A DNA stretch of 64,000 nt from Branchiostoma floridae (GCF_000003815.2 NC_049984.1:26829863-26893862), one strand, 5' to 3'. Numbered from the stretch's first letter, positions 32,351 through 44,699 are shown. Program-made: numbers and translations. The notes: a model not told the origin generated them from the sequence alone.

Positions 32351-32641
32351 AATGAACACATAACAATGTCCGGCATAGATGATCAGCATTAGGATTAGCA
32401 GCAATACCGCTAGAAGTCGCACAGCAGGCATGGCTGGCTGCTCTCTGCCGGATGTCTTCTCCAGAATGAGAATGTCTTATTTGCACCCACGCGTATGATA
32501 AACAAGCACGTGTGATTCATAAAGTGCCCCTGGGATTATTGTTGGTTTTAGTTGTGAAACGGTCGCGACATGGAATCTAATGTCGATGTTTGTTTAAGGT
32601 CTGGGGTCACTTTGAAACCCCTTTGCGCTGTGCATAACTGG

Positions 32642-32766
32642 CTAATCCGTCTCTTTCGTGGTGCTGGTCCTCGGGTTGAGCACGTTCCACCGCACCTTCT
32701 TCGCCTTGATTGCACTGAAGACCTTGATCCTAAAGTGTGTGTCATCAGAGATTGACGCCATGTATT
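32642..32766 (-). CDS. Candidate short exon (39 codons)
   Basis: Downstream of a TTTTCAG acceptor lies ATG 32761-32759, opening MASISDDTHFRIKVFSAIKA and 19 more codons to a TAG at 32644-32642. It precedes, in the minus sense, the zinc-finger-like exon group and is framed by the two copies of the 270-bp repeat. It may be a start exon with a later frame change. Confidence 0.35.
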
Positions 32767-32772
32767 CTGAAA

Positions 32773-33059
32773 ATAAATTATAAAACCTTTGAACAGATAT
32801 ACTGCTCAAATCTGACAGGTTAGACTGACATACTAGTACTAAGGAGCTCAAAGGTGGGGAAAAGGAAGCCTACTGCGAATACTACAGATACCCCCATCCA
32901 ACTTCTCACCTGTATTACATAAACTATATCATTCATCGAGTGGCTGCAGGACTAAGACATTATGAGTATTTGCTAGGCCCCTAAAATAAATACCAGATTT
33001 CAAAACAAGCATACAAACGCTACCAAATACATAACCTATTTTACTTCATGAAGGAAATA
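32773..33059. repeat. Direct repeat copy 2 (partner 32081-32350)
   Basis: Slightly longer than copy 1 because of a short insertion near 33030 (CGCTACCAAATACATAA). Confidence 0.9.
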
Positions 33060-33627
33060 TATTTATATTATAGTGCTATTTGAAAGTATATCATCATTCT
33101 CTTCACTGCCAACAGGGTGTCCCTTGAAGGTTTCCTTCAGGAAACCTGGCAGGCTGCAATCCTGTTTTTTGCATGCAATTTTGTAATGCCCATTTATCCG
33201 TTCATTCTAATAATATGAAGCAAGAACAAACACTTTACATCAAAATGGTGAAACCCCGTCCTATCATACACATCTGCCTAAGGTAGTCCACAAACAAACA
33301 AGAACATGGCAGCCGTAAACCAGTAAACAGTGTGTCAGCAAAAATAACAACTATGTTTGCTAATCCTATCACATACCTGTCATCAACTATGCAAGTCTGA
33401 TGCACAGCAAGGCAAAACAAGCCGTCAGGGGGCCCAAACTCACCCGACTTACTCCCTGCCCAAAGATATATCCACTACCAAGGACCTTCTTGCCACTACT
33501 CATGAACCAGGAAAATGTTACCTCCAGCTTTGAACCTCCGCTGCATCATTGATCTTCCTTATGGTCTGCGATTCATGTGTTGAACAATAAAAACGAAGTT
33601 AGTCAGTACTCCTGTCATGCCCTCTAG

Positions 33628-34200
33628 TTACTGTAATATCGCATGGAATGTGGTAGCCACGCTAACGACATTTCCATCCAGGAATAGCATCGACAAAAGG
33701 AAGTTTGCCAGTGCCAGATTCTGCAGCCTTTCCTCTTTGCCTACAATCGGGCTGGAGGACGTTGGTGAGAACGTGTGTTGACGTTGCGTTCTGCCAGCAG
33801 CTGTTTTATCACCACATAAGTGGAACTTGGCTGAATCCCACACGAGCAGCCGGCGTGTCGTCTTGGCGGACGGGGAAGATGTCGATGTGTCCCGAGCCAA
33901 CTTCATGCAACCATCCTCATCATTCCACGCGCTAGGCTGGACCAACACCGGGAACGTGCAGCCAGGAGGGAGGACGCCGGCCCCTTGCTTCCTCTTCCCA
34001 CGGAAGATCACTGACAGTGGGTACTTCCCGCCGTCAGCGGTGACGGTGCACACAACGGTGCATCGCTTCTTACCGGCTCCGGTCGTCTTCATCCTGCAGT
34101 CTTTCTTCCCGGTGTAGTCGATGGTTATGTTCGATGGAAGGTTGAAAGTCATGGGTGTTTAGTTGGCAAACTGTATTAACGGTGATGGCAACTTCCTCAC
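33628..34200 (-). pseudogene. pogo/Tigger (Tc1-mariner) DDE transposase remnant
   Basis: The frame from 34152 encodes MTFNLPSNITIDYTGKKDC, KKRCTVVCTVTADGGKYPLS, VIFRGK and, later, RRLLVWDSAKFHL. This is the order of the DDE_1 domain of pogo/Tigger transposases, with VWDS carrying the second catalytic acid. Immediately upstream the frame continues back to about 34200 but is cut by a TAA next to an Asn, at the place where the family has its first catalytic Asp followed by Glu. The catalytic site is therefore destroyed. The stretch between the lysine-rich segment and VWDS is also scrambled. Confidence 0.75.
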
Positions 34201-34209
34201 TATTTACAT

Positions 34210-35320
34210 TAAAAGGATATCCTACAGACAATGTTCGTAAATCCTCGACAAGGCCTTTTAGAATAGAACTAAATGCTTTCTTGTCATCGTTATCAAACTA
34301 TTTGACCGATACCTGTAGTCTATGTTGCCAAGGGAATAATAAAACATTCCCATCTTATGTTTGCCTGCATATGATCCAATGGGATTATCTATCTCTACAT
34401 CGTCATAACAAATGATGATTTGCAAAGCATTGTTGTCTGCAGAAAATATTGGATGAGTTTCAAATAACCTGCCATCGCAAAGATCTCTGTAATATCCATC
34501 CTGTGACAATATTGGTCCATTAGACACAATTTTGTATAATACTTTACCATTAACACTGCACAAAAAGCGAATATATGGGTCGAATACTCCTGTATATAAA
34601 CCCAGATATTCAAAATATGTGGCCGATAACGGGAATATGCCGTCCGTTCACTTGGTATAGACGGACCTGCATATTACCCGGAGATTCACAACTATTAGTG
34701 TGCGGGACATATGGAGGCCGATAATGCCTGCATATGTGCCTGGCCATCCCAGTGCATGTCCCGCCCATGTCCGCTCATCCGACCCAAATTTTCTGCATAT
34801 GCCTGCCTATTCGGGACATGCACCCTTGTTAGCACCTAATTATCACCTAATTATCTCATACAGGCCTCGGCTAGAGCGGCTTCATTATACCCTTTGTCAT
34901 TGAAAGCAGCTTCGTTTTACTACCCTGCCCTACCTAGGATCCCCCCTCCCTGTAGTGTGTTTATTTTGCTTTTATTCTTTCTGAATGGTGAATGAATTTT
35001 CTTTATTTCTTCAAAGTATTTCTGGACAGTAGACTGTCCTGACGATTTCCTCCATATGTGCTAGGAATGATGCTCCTTTTACGTCTTGTGAAGTTCTGCA
35101 TTCCCGCTATCATAAATTCTGTTGTCCACCCGTCTTCTGCACAGACTTTTGTTAGTCAGTAGCACCGCTGCGGCAAAATTTCTAAACTGGGCTAAGTCTA
35201 ACCCCGTGAAAATTCTACCGGGTGTGGCCGGTTACCTAAGCGGCTGGGAGCTTCCCTGGCCCCGTACAAAGCCTGCACTAAGTACGCCTCCGGCAGCAAC
35301 TTTTAAGCCAGCCCTACATG
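34210..35320. other. No supported gene; GCATAT/GGGACAT-rich block
   Basis: 34610-34830 repeats short motifs such as CGGGACAT, GCATATG and ACATGC on both strands. A similar texture recurs at 36660-36860. I see neither a coding frame nor terminal repeats. Confidence 0.35.
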
Positions 35321-35322
35321 GC

Positions 35323-35345
35323 TAGCCTCTACCAGGTAGAGGCTA
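35323..35345. repeat. 11-bp-arm palindrome
   Basis: TAGCCTCTACC, one base, then its exact reverse complement GGTAGAGGCTA. It could be a hairpin or the abutted ends of two elements. Confidence 0.9.
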
Positions 35346-37200
35346 CTACATGGCGACGTGTGACGTAGTCTCAAACCGTCCGCAAACTTCACAACCGGGC
35401 ATGTCGGTCGTACCCCACCGTACTCTACAGAGCCTGCCCGCGCGCGAGGCTGGATACTAGCTATAAAATTAGTTGTTTAACACTCCAAGCAGAATCCAAT
35501 CCTTCAGCGTAGGCAGTTCAAATTCCACGCGGCAAGATGTTGTTTAGTCTCGAGGTCGCATCATTCTAAATCCCTCAGTGTTCACTGACGTTGTCTGCCG
35601 TGCATGCAGATATCCAGCTATCGGGATCCGCTGCTTAAAAGCGCAACCTCACAGAAAGAAGTCTAGCTCTGAAATGCCAACTGTAAGATTTGAAAATGTT
35701 GACATGTGTGTTGATTGGTCCATATTTTCAAACACCTACATGCTGTGTGAAATACAATTGGCTAGTTCTGATGAGTATTTGCATACTGCCATACAGACAG
35801 ACACAATAGGTCGGGAGGTCCACTGTAGCTAAATTCAGCTTTTGTCACCTGCCAGTTCACAGTCAAACAATACCCACAAGGAACTAGGTGAAAATGTGTT
35901 ACTGTAATTGTTAATGATTTCATACATCAGTCTGGTAACAAACATATTGTTTTTGCAACAAGCATTATCCACAAGGATAAAAACGAATGAAGGCTTCCAA
36001 TGCGAGCGTGGGTATATCATATTACGCCATGTTTTCTTTTGTTTCAAAAGCAGAACATTGGTCTTTAGACTGAAGCGGCCGTTTAATTGATTAGCTTAGG
36101 GCGTAAAATTACAGACTACCCCACCAAAGAATGGTGTAGAATGTTATCATCAAACGTGTTAGATTTTACTTAGAATGTCAAATTTCGTGTAGTTCAATCT
36201 AGGCAACAAACTGCCGCAGCAAAAAAAAAAAAAAACGAATATTAAAATTGAGCGTGGGTAAGCCATGTTTTCTTTTGTGCCAAAAGTTTAAAAAAGTCAA
36301 ATTAGCTGATTAGCTAAAAACGTAAAACCGAAGCTTAAGAATGTAATAATACCAAATGCTGGTATGTGACGCGCTCAAAGTTATTTTTAGTGTTCGTTCT
36401 AGGTAACAACTCATTGGAAAACGATGATACGCGCCATTCGTGCGTAGACCTTTCTTTGTTCTTGTAAAACAATGCATTCATTTATATCAGGCGTTTGTGA
36501 GTTTTGTTGACTGAAAATGCCAGACAAGTCAATACACATCCGCTTGGAGAGTACTTTTATGTAAAGCGGATGTCCTGTACCAATCTTACTCAAACCTATT
36601 CTTATGACAAAGTATCATTACGTCTATCAATTCACACACAAGATGGTCTCTTGTTTGGCATTACTCAAGACACGAGACGTGAGCAGGGGCCGCATATCCC
36701 CATACATGTCTAATTACCGGATGTGCAGGCATAAGCGGTAATATGCAGGGCCCGCGCTTGTCATTACAGGATATCACTGCACATGCTCCGGATACACCAG
36801 GTTTCACGGGACATATGCAACCCCAAAAACGACCGGATATTCAAGTTTTCGTGTAGTGTAAGCAGCTGTTGTAATTGCTCTTTGAGTATCGGTACATACT
36901 GGCATGTTACTTGCTGGATCATTTCTTCTTCGAGACACTAGCCTTAGACCCAAGGACAATCTCCCTTGATTCCTGCACAAACGGAAAGCAAGTATATTAT
37001 AGTTATATTAGTAAACGGACAAACATTATTAGTAAATGCCTAAGATACATATATCAGCTAAACAATACTTTGAAAGGCAACATAAAAATATACTTTCAAA
37101 GGCAACATATATATTTTTACTGTGAAAGACAACATATATATTTTGCTACCAAAACGCTGGCAATTGGGGTGTGCAATTTAACGGTGTTAACTGCATAATG
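35346..37200. other. No supported gene
   Basis: Contains a GC-rich patch (35350-35460), AT-rich sequence and a triplicated GAAAGRCAACATA-type unit at 37070-37145. No coding region is supported. Confidence 0.4.
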
Positions 37201-37207
37201 CAAAGAT

Positions 37208-37450
37208 TCAATTTTTGAATAATTCACTGCAGGACTTCACTAGACCCACCAAGTGATTTAGTGTTGTAGTTGTGCGCACAAGCACCACCTTCAGCTCCCC
37301 TTTCATGTCATGCTCATCGCACCCACATGGTGCCATAGGTCGGTTGTGGTACCCATCCATTGTTGTTTCCTCACAGAAAAGTGTGATGGCATAGCCACAG
37401 AACCCAGACAAAATGATAACTGCAGAATTCCTGGGAATAAAAGAATTAAA
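37208..37450 (-). pseudogene. Second KDZ-like fragment
   Basis: After a TTCCCAG-type acceptor near 37436 the frame reads SGFCGYAITLFCEETTMDGY and then HNRPMAPCGCDEHDMKGELK. The same succession (ITLFCEE, MDGHHNR, APC.C, GEL) is encoded, with damage, at 1755-1890 just after the KDZ-like cysteine cluster. This copy is intact over 67 codons and shows the true frame of the region. It probably represents one exon of the same element family. Confidence 0.45.
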
Positions 37451-37539
37451 CCAATCAATGGCTTAGACAGAATGCAAATGAAAGTGTTGCTCCATTGTCT
37501 CCTTTGCATACGTCCTGCAAGAGAAGCAAAGGGATAAAG

Positions 37540-39450
37540 TCTATGAACAGGACAAAAAGAAGGTAGAGTGGTCAGTCATGGATTGTTCAAGAAATGTAAT
37601 GAAACAAATGCCAACAAGGCAAACTTAGATTCGAAATTCTCAGAAGCTCCAACAAGATTTGGGGATGCTTTATATGTCATGCATTAGACCCTACTTGGTA
37701 GGAAAAGACCTGAAGTTTCATCCCACTCACCATACTGTTAACTTTTTTCGTAGGGCACACAATGTGCTTTGTCACCCATCAGAAGCCATCTAACATAATC
37801 TGACAATGGTTCTCTCTCAAATCGCCTATTGTTTCATCATTAATCCAATTGTTATCAATAAGACAATCCTGTAAATAGCTGTTGTATATGTATTTAGCCA
37901 TGAATTAATTTGTCCTGTTTCCTTCAGGTTTGGTCTCGTTGCGAAGTACTTGATAGTCATCCTGGTACGTTTCCTTGTAGTTTTACTGGTGGTTTATTGT
38001 AGGTGGTACTGGTGCAATAGGTGAATAACTACAGGTATGGTTGTATGCATCGGTGGGATGACAATACAGTTTTGTAACAGTAGAGTATGCTGTGGCAAGT
38101 TCAAGTATACAGAACATAGTTCCTCAGGTAATGGGGTTGATGGACGGGCCGTCCTAAACGTCATGAAGCTGCTCCGAGTTGACAGCCAACCCGTCATCGA
38201 AACCCATCCACCTTTCCGTCGCAAGTGGTCTTCGCACATATAGATATACTATAGATATAGCAGTGTCCAGGAGCAGCGCGTCTAAGTCCCTAAAGTGACA
38301 TACAATGATACATGTGTACAATTAATATTTTTTTCTCGTCTATTCAATATATTTTCCTTAGAACAAATCAAGAACTGTCTACTTTTGTAAACAAAGTAGA
38401 ATTCCCAAAAGATTATAATGGGATTAAAATTTGGTTGAAAATGAATTTCTGTAGCAAGGATAACTAGAGCCCTATGCCCTTAATACTGAATCGCCCCTTA
38501 ATAGTGCCCCTTCCCTGTCATTGACTATTGTAGATTCCCTGTAACTGCGGCACACTGATAGGGCAGCGCGTCTCTGTGACGTCAAGATGTCAACAAGACA
38601 CGTGGGTGCCGCTCTTGTAACCAATCACTGTTCAAAAGATCTATTCCGTTTGGCATTATGCAAAACCTCTGATGGAAACTTATATACCCAAGAAACCCGG
38701 GTATCATTCGGAGTTGAGAGTATCTTTGGAATTCGACCACAGGCAATCGATCTCGACCTCCTGGAGGGTCGGCGGTCGGGTCTCCGGCTTCCGATGGGTC
38801 TCTGAGCGGCACGACGACATGACTTGTACCTCAAGCGACAAATTGTGGTGAGCACTCAGTGTTCTGTTGTAAGCCCTTAGCGGGTCTTTATGATGTGCGG
38901 TCGACCGGTCAATCCAAATTGTGGTTTTTGGGGGGTCCCCGGGATAATTAGGAACTATTTACTATTGAGGTGTGCACTGTATTCTGATGTGATTCTTACA
39001 TTGATGCGTACTGTACATTCTCTTGTGTGAGACTACGTTGATGTAACCACCGTACGAGCGTTAGAATAAAGGAATGTGACTGGTGATTGCACCGTCTGGC
39101 CTTGGTTTATGGTGTGTGTGAGAGAAATATATAAGCCCGAATCTAGCTGGGGCAACGTCGCATGGAGGATTACAATTCCTCTGCGACGTTGGGGCGGACC
39201 GTACTGAACTAAAAAGTATTTGCGTATCCGTTCCGTGGAGATACCTTTTCCTCCGTTTTTTTGCACGTCCCCGGCTTCCCTGGAGTCTTGCACACCGCGC
39301 CGCGGTGTTCGCGATCTCCACTTTCCCCAAAGTAGCCCGAAAGGCGACCTTTGTCAACAGATCGCTATGCCTAACTCATACTAAACTCATTCCGTCCGCC
39401 ATCTTGGATCAATTCGTCGATCTCCGTCGATCTTCGTCGATGTTCGGGAC
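37540..39450. other. No supported gene; possible LTR-like sequence at 38.8-39.2 kb
   Basis: Around 39130 a TATATAAGCC box is followed by an inverted pair, GCAACGTCGCA (39149-39159) and TGCGACGTTG (39181-39190). This could be regulatory or terminal sequence of an LTR element, but no partner LTR was found. Confidence 0.3.
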
Positions 39451-39457
39451 AGCCTTC

Positions 39458-39520
39458 GGCAACGCTCCCGAGCCTCCGAAGCGCTCCGACCATAGCGGGA
39501 AAGGCTCGGGAGCGTTGCCA
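39458..39520. repeat. 17-bp perfect inverted repeat, 29-base loop
   Basis: GGCAACGCTCCCGAGCC (39458-39474) is the exact reverse complement of 39504-39520. It is GC-rich and would form a stable hairpin just upstream of the second copy of the 0.9-kb repeat. Confidence 0.85.
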
Positions 39521-39539
39521 ATATGTGGCTAACAATTGA

Positions 39540-40455
39540 AAAAAAAATAGCTGTTCACCATTGATTATTTGCTGCTATACTTTGACGGCCAGTTTGACGG
39601 CGGATGGATATGTACGGTATTTCCCGTCGCACAGTTGCGCAGCTTCAGTTGGAGAAGAAGGGCGATGGCGAGAGGTAGGTGGTCCGTTGTCAGTACTAAA
39701 AGTTAGTGAGAGGACTTTTTCCCTTGGAAATAGCCCTAATATTTTTTTCATTATGTAGGAAGAATACTTGTAAAGATTTTGGTTGCCCGAATGTCTATGT
39801 TGGTGAATTCTTGGTTAGGATTCTGCCGTATCCTTTATCCACGCCTAGTTGCGTAAGGCAGCGTTTGGAATGTGTCTCGCAACCAACACGTCAGTTTGTC
39901 CATACCCTCAGGTTTTGTCCCAGACTTCTAGTTTCTGATGCTAGCCAGGGTCTTGTACTGTGTCGATGATATTCACCCGTTTTTCGACTGCAATTCGTGA
40001 CAAAATGACTCAAATGAAAGTGTGAGGCCGACCGCGGCTGACATCTGTGATGGATTATCGTTTACGTGTTGGCGGACTGGGTCGGTCTACTTTGCAATTT
40101 TCTAGAACTCGTTGAAAATATCACACGTGTCATTTGTGTTTTACATTGTTTTAATGTGTTTCCAAACCATAAAGACGTGTATATGTTTTAAGATGTTTAT
40201 CGACAATGTGTATCAACTGTCTCCACTTCTCTGTTGGCTAAAAAATACCAGCTATTGCCAGACCTACTTAAAGATATATCTATCGCGTCAACTGGCAAAA
40301 GAAAAATTGTTACACAACTAATCTTGGATCTTTATTTTTTTTATCTCCTGTACAGAAGGTCGTGAGATGAGGCGAACATCAATCAACGGAATATACTGGT
40401 GCAGACCATATCAACAGATGGACACCTCCGATAGAGAAGTGTCATACTCTGGTCG
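39540..40455 (+). repeat. 0.9-kb dispersed repeat, copy 2
   Basis: Partner of 22606-23525. The plus-strand frame after the shared acceptor-like site reads CRKNTCKDFGCPNVYVGEF, parallel to the frame in copy 1. Small indels distinguish the copies. Confidence 0.7.
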
Positions 40456-40617
40456 ACAAAGTCAATATCTTTCTGAAACGAAGTTAGCACAGCTTGCAAC
40501 ATCTGATCACAAAATGAGGTTCCCAAAACAATATTTAACCACAATCAAACGTTACCAATGGTCGCGGATCAAATCCTGGCTCATCACTAATGACAATGAT
40601 GTTTAGTTATTGTGTCA

Positions 40618-40758
40618 GAACATCCAACTTACTCAGGGTTTGTTAGTCAGGTCTATTGTTACAGCTGTCCAGCCTCTTGGAAACCCAGACTTCGGGGACT
40701 GTGCCTCTGGCTCAGTGGGGGCTGGTTCAGTTTAGTTAGATGTGTGTGTTGGATGTTC
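40618..40758. repeat. Short inverted repeat pair (11 bp)
   Basis: GAACATCCAAC (40618-40628) and GTTGGATGTTC (40748-40758) flank 119 bases at the truncated end of a Gypsy pol fragment. They may be the terminal or boundary sequence of an element. Confidence 0.5.
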
Positions 40759-40787
40759 AAGTTATAATTTTGGGGAAAGTAACCCCT

Positions 40788-41685
40788 TCAATCAGTTGTC
40801 AGCAGCAGACGTATGACTTGAGTCTGGTGGGACAAATGTTCGTCCAAATCTTTGGAGAAAACAGTGATGTCGTCCAAGTAAATAAGTAGTGTTTCAAGGT
40901 CCTGCTCGCCTAGGAAACGCAGGATTAATCTGCTAGAAGTGCAACCTGCTCCGGTTAAACCCATAGACATATGATCAAATTCAAGTAACCCAAACGGTAG
41001 GCAAAATGCAGTCTTCTCTCGGTCTTTTTCATCCATTTTCACCTGCCAACATCCACTAGTTAAATCCAGGGTCGAAAACAGACTTGCCTCCTGCAGTGCG
41101 TCCAAAGATTCCTCAATACGCGGTAACGAGAATGCATCCTTATGTATTCTTGCATTCAGTTTACGATAGTCTTCACAAAATCTTAACCCTCGGTCTTTCT
41201 TACGGACTAGCGCGACAGGTGAAGCCCAGGGACTACAGCTCTCCCTGAGCACGCCCTGCTCTAGCATATCATTGACGTGCTGATTAACTTCCTGGTACAG
41301 AGCAGGAGGAATTCTTCTGTAAGGCTTTCTCGTGGGAGGTGAATCACCAGCTTGGTATGCTATGAGTCACTGCATTCGTACAGCTAAATTCATCATCATC
41401 TTTGGCTAGAGCCGCTTTGTATAAATGGAAATCTGGTAGAATTACACGAAAGAAAAGTGAAATAGAAATACACAATGTTAACGTTTTGACATAGAAACAG
41501 AACTAACTATTGAGATAGGTATTATCATGACCATTTATATACTCTACATGAAAAGGCGATACTTCCCTAGATAATTCCTCCTTGCAGTCTTGACTTATTT
41601 TCAAGTCAACTTGCCTACACAAAGCCAGTATTTCTTCTATAGTGAAATTTGTAACTGATGCGTCTTAAATCGGCCACGAACTTGT
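40788..41685 (-). pseudogene. Ty3/Gypsy pol fragment with reverse transcriptase
   Basis: The open part (41267-40788) contains the core of a Ty3/Gypsy reverse transcriptase: SPWASPVALVRKKD, RFCEDYRKLNAR, STLDLTSGCWQVKM with the first catalytic Asp, and LIYLDDITVF with the intact YLDD box. Upstream, related frames add RKPYRRIPPALYQEVNQ and, after a one-base frame change near 41365, a preceding linker with LYKAALAKDDDEF. A further piece at about 41685-41570 (LCRQVDLKISQDCKEELSRE) belongs to the same linker and is separated by a roughly 90-bp unrelated stretch. The fragment stops just after the YLDD region, so RNase H and integrase are missing. Confidence 0.85.
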
Positions 41686-41828
41686 GCCTTCATCTTCATC
41701 CTTTGAGCTAGACTTCTCTTAGGACAAGGCGTACTCTTCATGTCAAATATTAGGGAGAAAGGTTGTCTAATACTGATCTCACAACTTCCTCCACTTTGTT
41801 AGCCGATACACCCAGTCGGTCTGTGGAA

Positions 41829-42170
41829 TTATATCAGCCTAACCTCTGCAGAGTACACTCCATTCGTCTTACTCTCAAGGGTTTTCAGGCTGCTGCAGGG
41901 CTTTTCTAACTCTTGTATCTTATCTTCCTTCTCTGACAACTGAGCCTCAAGCTCAGCCACTACTCCTTCCATGGCCGCTGTAGCAAGTTTTTGATCATCT
42001 AGGGATGCTTCTGCATCTTTCACTTAAGCTTGTGCCAGCTCCAGTCACTCCTTCAGTTTGGGCTAGGCGTCATCCCATCGCTTTAGTTTTCTCTTTAGTT
42101 TGTAGTTCAGTTTCTTCATTCTCTTCAGATGGATTTCCGTAGACTTATTGCTGTTACCGTTACAGTCCAT
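41829..42170 (-). pseudogene. Coiled-coil ORF with three nonsense codons
   Basis: From ATG 42170-42168 one frame runs to 41829 with TAG (42065-42063), TGA (42047-42045) and TAA (42026-42024). It encodes a Lys-rich start (KRMKKLNYKLKRKLKRWDD) and a heptad-like coiled coil (AELEAQLSEKEDKIQELEK). Each stop is one C-to-T change from CAG, CGA or CAA. It lies upstream of the Gypsy RT fragment on the same strand, so it may be a gag or accessory ORF of that element. That link is inference. Confidence 0.5.
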
Positions 42171-42179
42171 AATGTCCAA

Positions 42180-42950
42180 AGTTCCAAGAAAAATATCGGA
42201 TGGAATGCCCTCGAATACAACATTTAAGTGTATACCAAAGAATGTGGGGTTCTGCAGAGCCTTTGTTATGTTTTAGAAAGTCATTTATTCAGTCAAGTGT
42301 TTCTTTGATATAATTGGGGTCGAATAGTAATGTTGTATTTAATAAAGGGTTAATGCCCCGGCCCGAGGTGTATATGGTGAGATAATCCCTGGTCAGGTGC
42401 GATAACCACCGAATAAACCACCGAGTGAGCGGCGTGTGTGCTGCCCCATCGATTTGTGACTTCCTTGATGGAATCTCTTGTTTTGCATGTGATTTTTCTG
42501 CTCAACGCTTTCGCAAGACAGATCATTGACGAACTTGTATTTAGCAAGGGACTAGAGCACATGGTACACCATGGTAAGTGTGTATGGTGTTACATGCCGG
42601 AAACGTTGATACTCTGGGCTGGCGCACCAAACTTGTGGTCTGGACTGACTGCAATTGGATGATAGTTGAGTAGTGATTGTAGCTGCTTGGTTTTGCTGGT
42701 AATTCCCCATGCCGTTCTTCCCACGTTATTCAATGCAGCATGGATTTCCTCGATGCCCTGCCTTGCCGTGAAAACTTAAGTCAAAATGCCATGTCCTGAT
42801 CCACTCTTTAACAGTGTCCTCAAGCATGTGCATCTTAACTGTGATGGAACATGTAGGGAAGGTCTCCCGGTAGTTTATGGCTGCGGACTACCCTTGGTGC
42901 TGAACTGACTTTTCAGCAAAATTTAAATTTTTATACAAGAGATTACACTT
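42180..42950. other. No supported gene
   Basis: No recognisable protein, RNA gene or repeat structure. Confidence 0.4.
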
Positions 42951-42953
42951 CAT

Positions 42954-43800
42954 TTAGTGACCATATAAGAAAGGAGATTCCTGTACATGACTAGAAAGCT
43001 TACTGCTTACTTTTGCGTCCCATCCCTCCTCTAATGTGATTGCTTCCAGGCAATCCGAGATGAGCTCGTAAAGTTCGAGGAAGTCCTCGAGGCAGATGTG
43101 CCTCTCTACCCAGCGTGTCTCCCACATTGGCTTGATTTTGGTCTTCATAAGTTGTTTACGGCTTCGTCCACATTCCCAATGGCCTCTTCCATTTATCGTT
43201 GTCTTGTGGGGGAGTACTTGAAGAAGATGCCCACTGTTTTCAGAGTCTCCGTCATACAGTGGATTTCCTGTACCTTGCAGGCTTTGCAAAGGGCCAGATT
43301 CAAATCGTGACTTGCAAAGTGGAATTACGGTGCTTTGGTGCAGCGATCTCCTTGAAATATGCAGCGCAGCCATTTCGTACTCCCGCCATATTCCCTGCAC
43401 CATCAAAACACTGGGCTCTGCAGTTAGCTGGATCCAGGTTCACCTTGGTGAGATCAGCAGCAATGGTATCACACAGGGCTCTTCCGGTTATCTTCTCACA
43501 TTGGGAAAAGAGGAGCAACCTTTTTACAGGTATCTGGTTCTTTGTGTACCGGGCTCGCAGAACCAACTGCTCCCTGTTGCTCACGTTGGTCACTTTTCCT
43601 GTCATAATCCCATATTGTGGACCGAAAGGTTGGCTGGTTATGTCATTTAAAATTGTCTCTAGAATGTATTGTTTGATGTATTCTACGAGCTGGTTCTGCG
43701 ACGTTTTGGAAATGTACCTTGCATTGCGTGCACGTATGTCCAGGTGTTCTCTAAGTGCCAGGTCTCCAGCATCCACTCTCAGCTGAAGCAATGCATGGAA
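42954..43800 (-). pseudogene. hAT transposase (ZMYM1-like) pseudogene
   Basis: Frame 1 (43791-43300) reads AGDLALREHLDIRARNARYI, SKTSQNQLVEYIKQYIL and NCRAQCFDGAGNMAG, the hAT catalytic-domain segment of ZMYM1-type proteins, where the Asp of FDGAGNM is the recognised motif. A second frame continues SHDLNLALCKACKVQEIHC and KTVGIFFKYSPTRQ, and a third frame (about 43140-43000) has TRWVERHICLEDFLELYELI. The three frames in consistent order show at least two indels, and a TAA follows SPTRQR. The C-terminal dimerisation domain is absent. Confidence 0.8.
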
Positions 43801-43854
43801 ATTCGCTTTGTTGGATAAGGGGTTAACTTAAGTCGGGTCGTTCGACCGTGCCCT

Positions 43855-43920
43855 GCACACCGACGACAGTTGCAGACATTTGCTTGCTGTGATTTCCACT
43901 GAAGCAGTCCAGAATGTTGC
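43855..43920 (-). pseudogene. Short FSGNHSK fragment
   Basis: The minus strand encodes NILDCFSGNHSKQMSATV. A near-identical peptide (TFDCFSGNHSKCRYVS) is encoded at about 48780 within the PHD-finger gene region. The short match marks another remnant of that family. Confidence 0.4.
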
Positions 43921-43929
43921 TTTACTTTT

Positions 43930-44690
43930 CTTACCTCAGACTTTTCTTACCCGAGACGCCGGGGTTCTTAAAAATCAAGGTCTGAACAAGTAAAGATTTT
44001 AAGTTCACATTCCGTTTTTTTTCAACTCCGTACGGTATACAACATAGGTCAAGTTCAAGGAGCACACAATACATGAAGCGCAATCAATGCATCAATGAAT
44101 CCAACAGTGCAATACACATTTTGCAATCTATCTCTGTAGCCTTGACGACAGCGGTCCCTATCACTGGCGTGGAATTCAGCTCCAGGCTCGTCCCTCAGTC
44201 TTCTACTTGGGTAGTATCACGGAAACATTCACACAACTTCTTTGCCATGCCTCTTGAGAAATCCTGTTAATTGTAATCACCAGCAAAATCTCACACTGCG
44301 TTTTTGTCTCAAGTCGCAGTTTATTTAGCTCCAGTATCATTAATAGATTTTCAGTGTTTCTGAAGAGAAGACTGAAAGTAGCGAAACGATTAGTGTCATG
44401 ATTTTGTCTGCCATGACTGTAGTGGGGGTTATGGGTCTCTTTTCCAATGGCGGAATGACATTTGTTCTGTGTGGGATATATTTGTACCCACAAAAGTGAC
44501 TACAACAAACAGCAGTCTGCGACTTGAGAATTATTGCTTGCCAAAGTAGAAGATATGATCAGTGGTCAGTAGTGGCTAGTGGGATAAAGTATATATCGTA
44601 CGCAGAGGCGTAGATGTCAGGGTGTTTACGAGACGCATAGACTCGTAGAAGTGGCCAGAAATGGGATCTGTAGACGGTGAGGTTGAAGGA
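43930..44690. other. No supported gene
   Basis: May include the distal part of the LTR whose 5' edge is at 45259; its end could not be placed. Confidence 0.35.
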
Positions 44691-44699
44691 AAGTTAGCT

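Noticed and set aside
38843..39170. A TG...CA block as a full LTR
   Set aside because: No partner LTR, target duplication or convincing primer-binding site was found.
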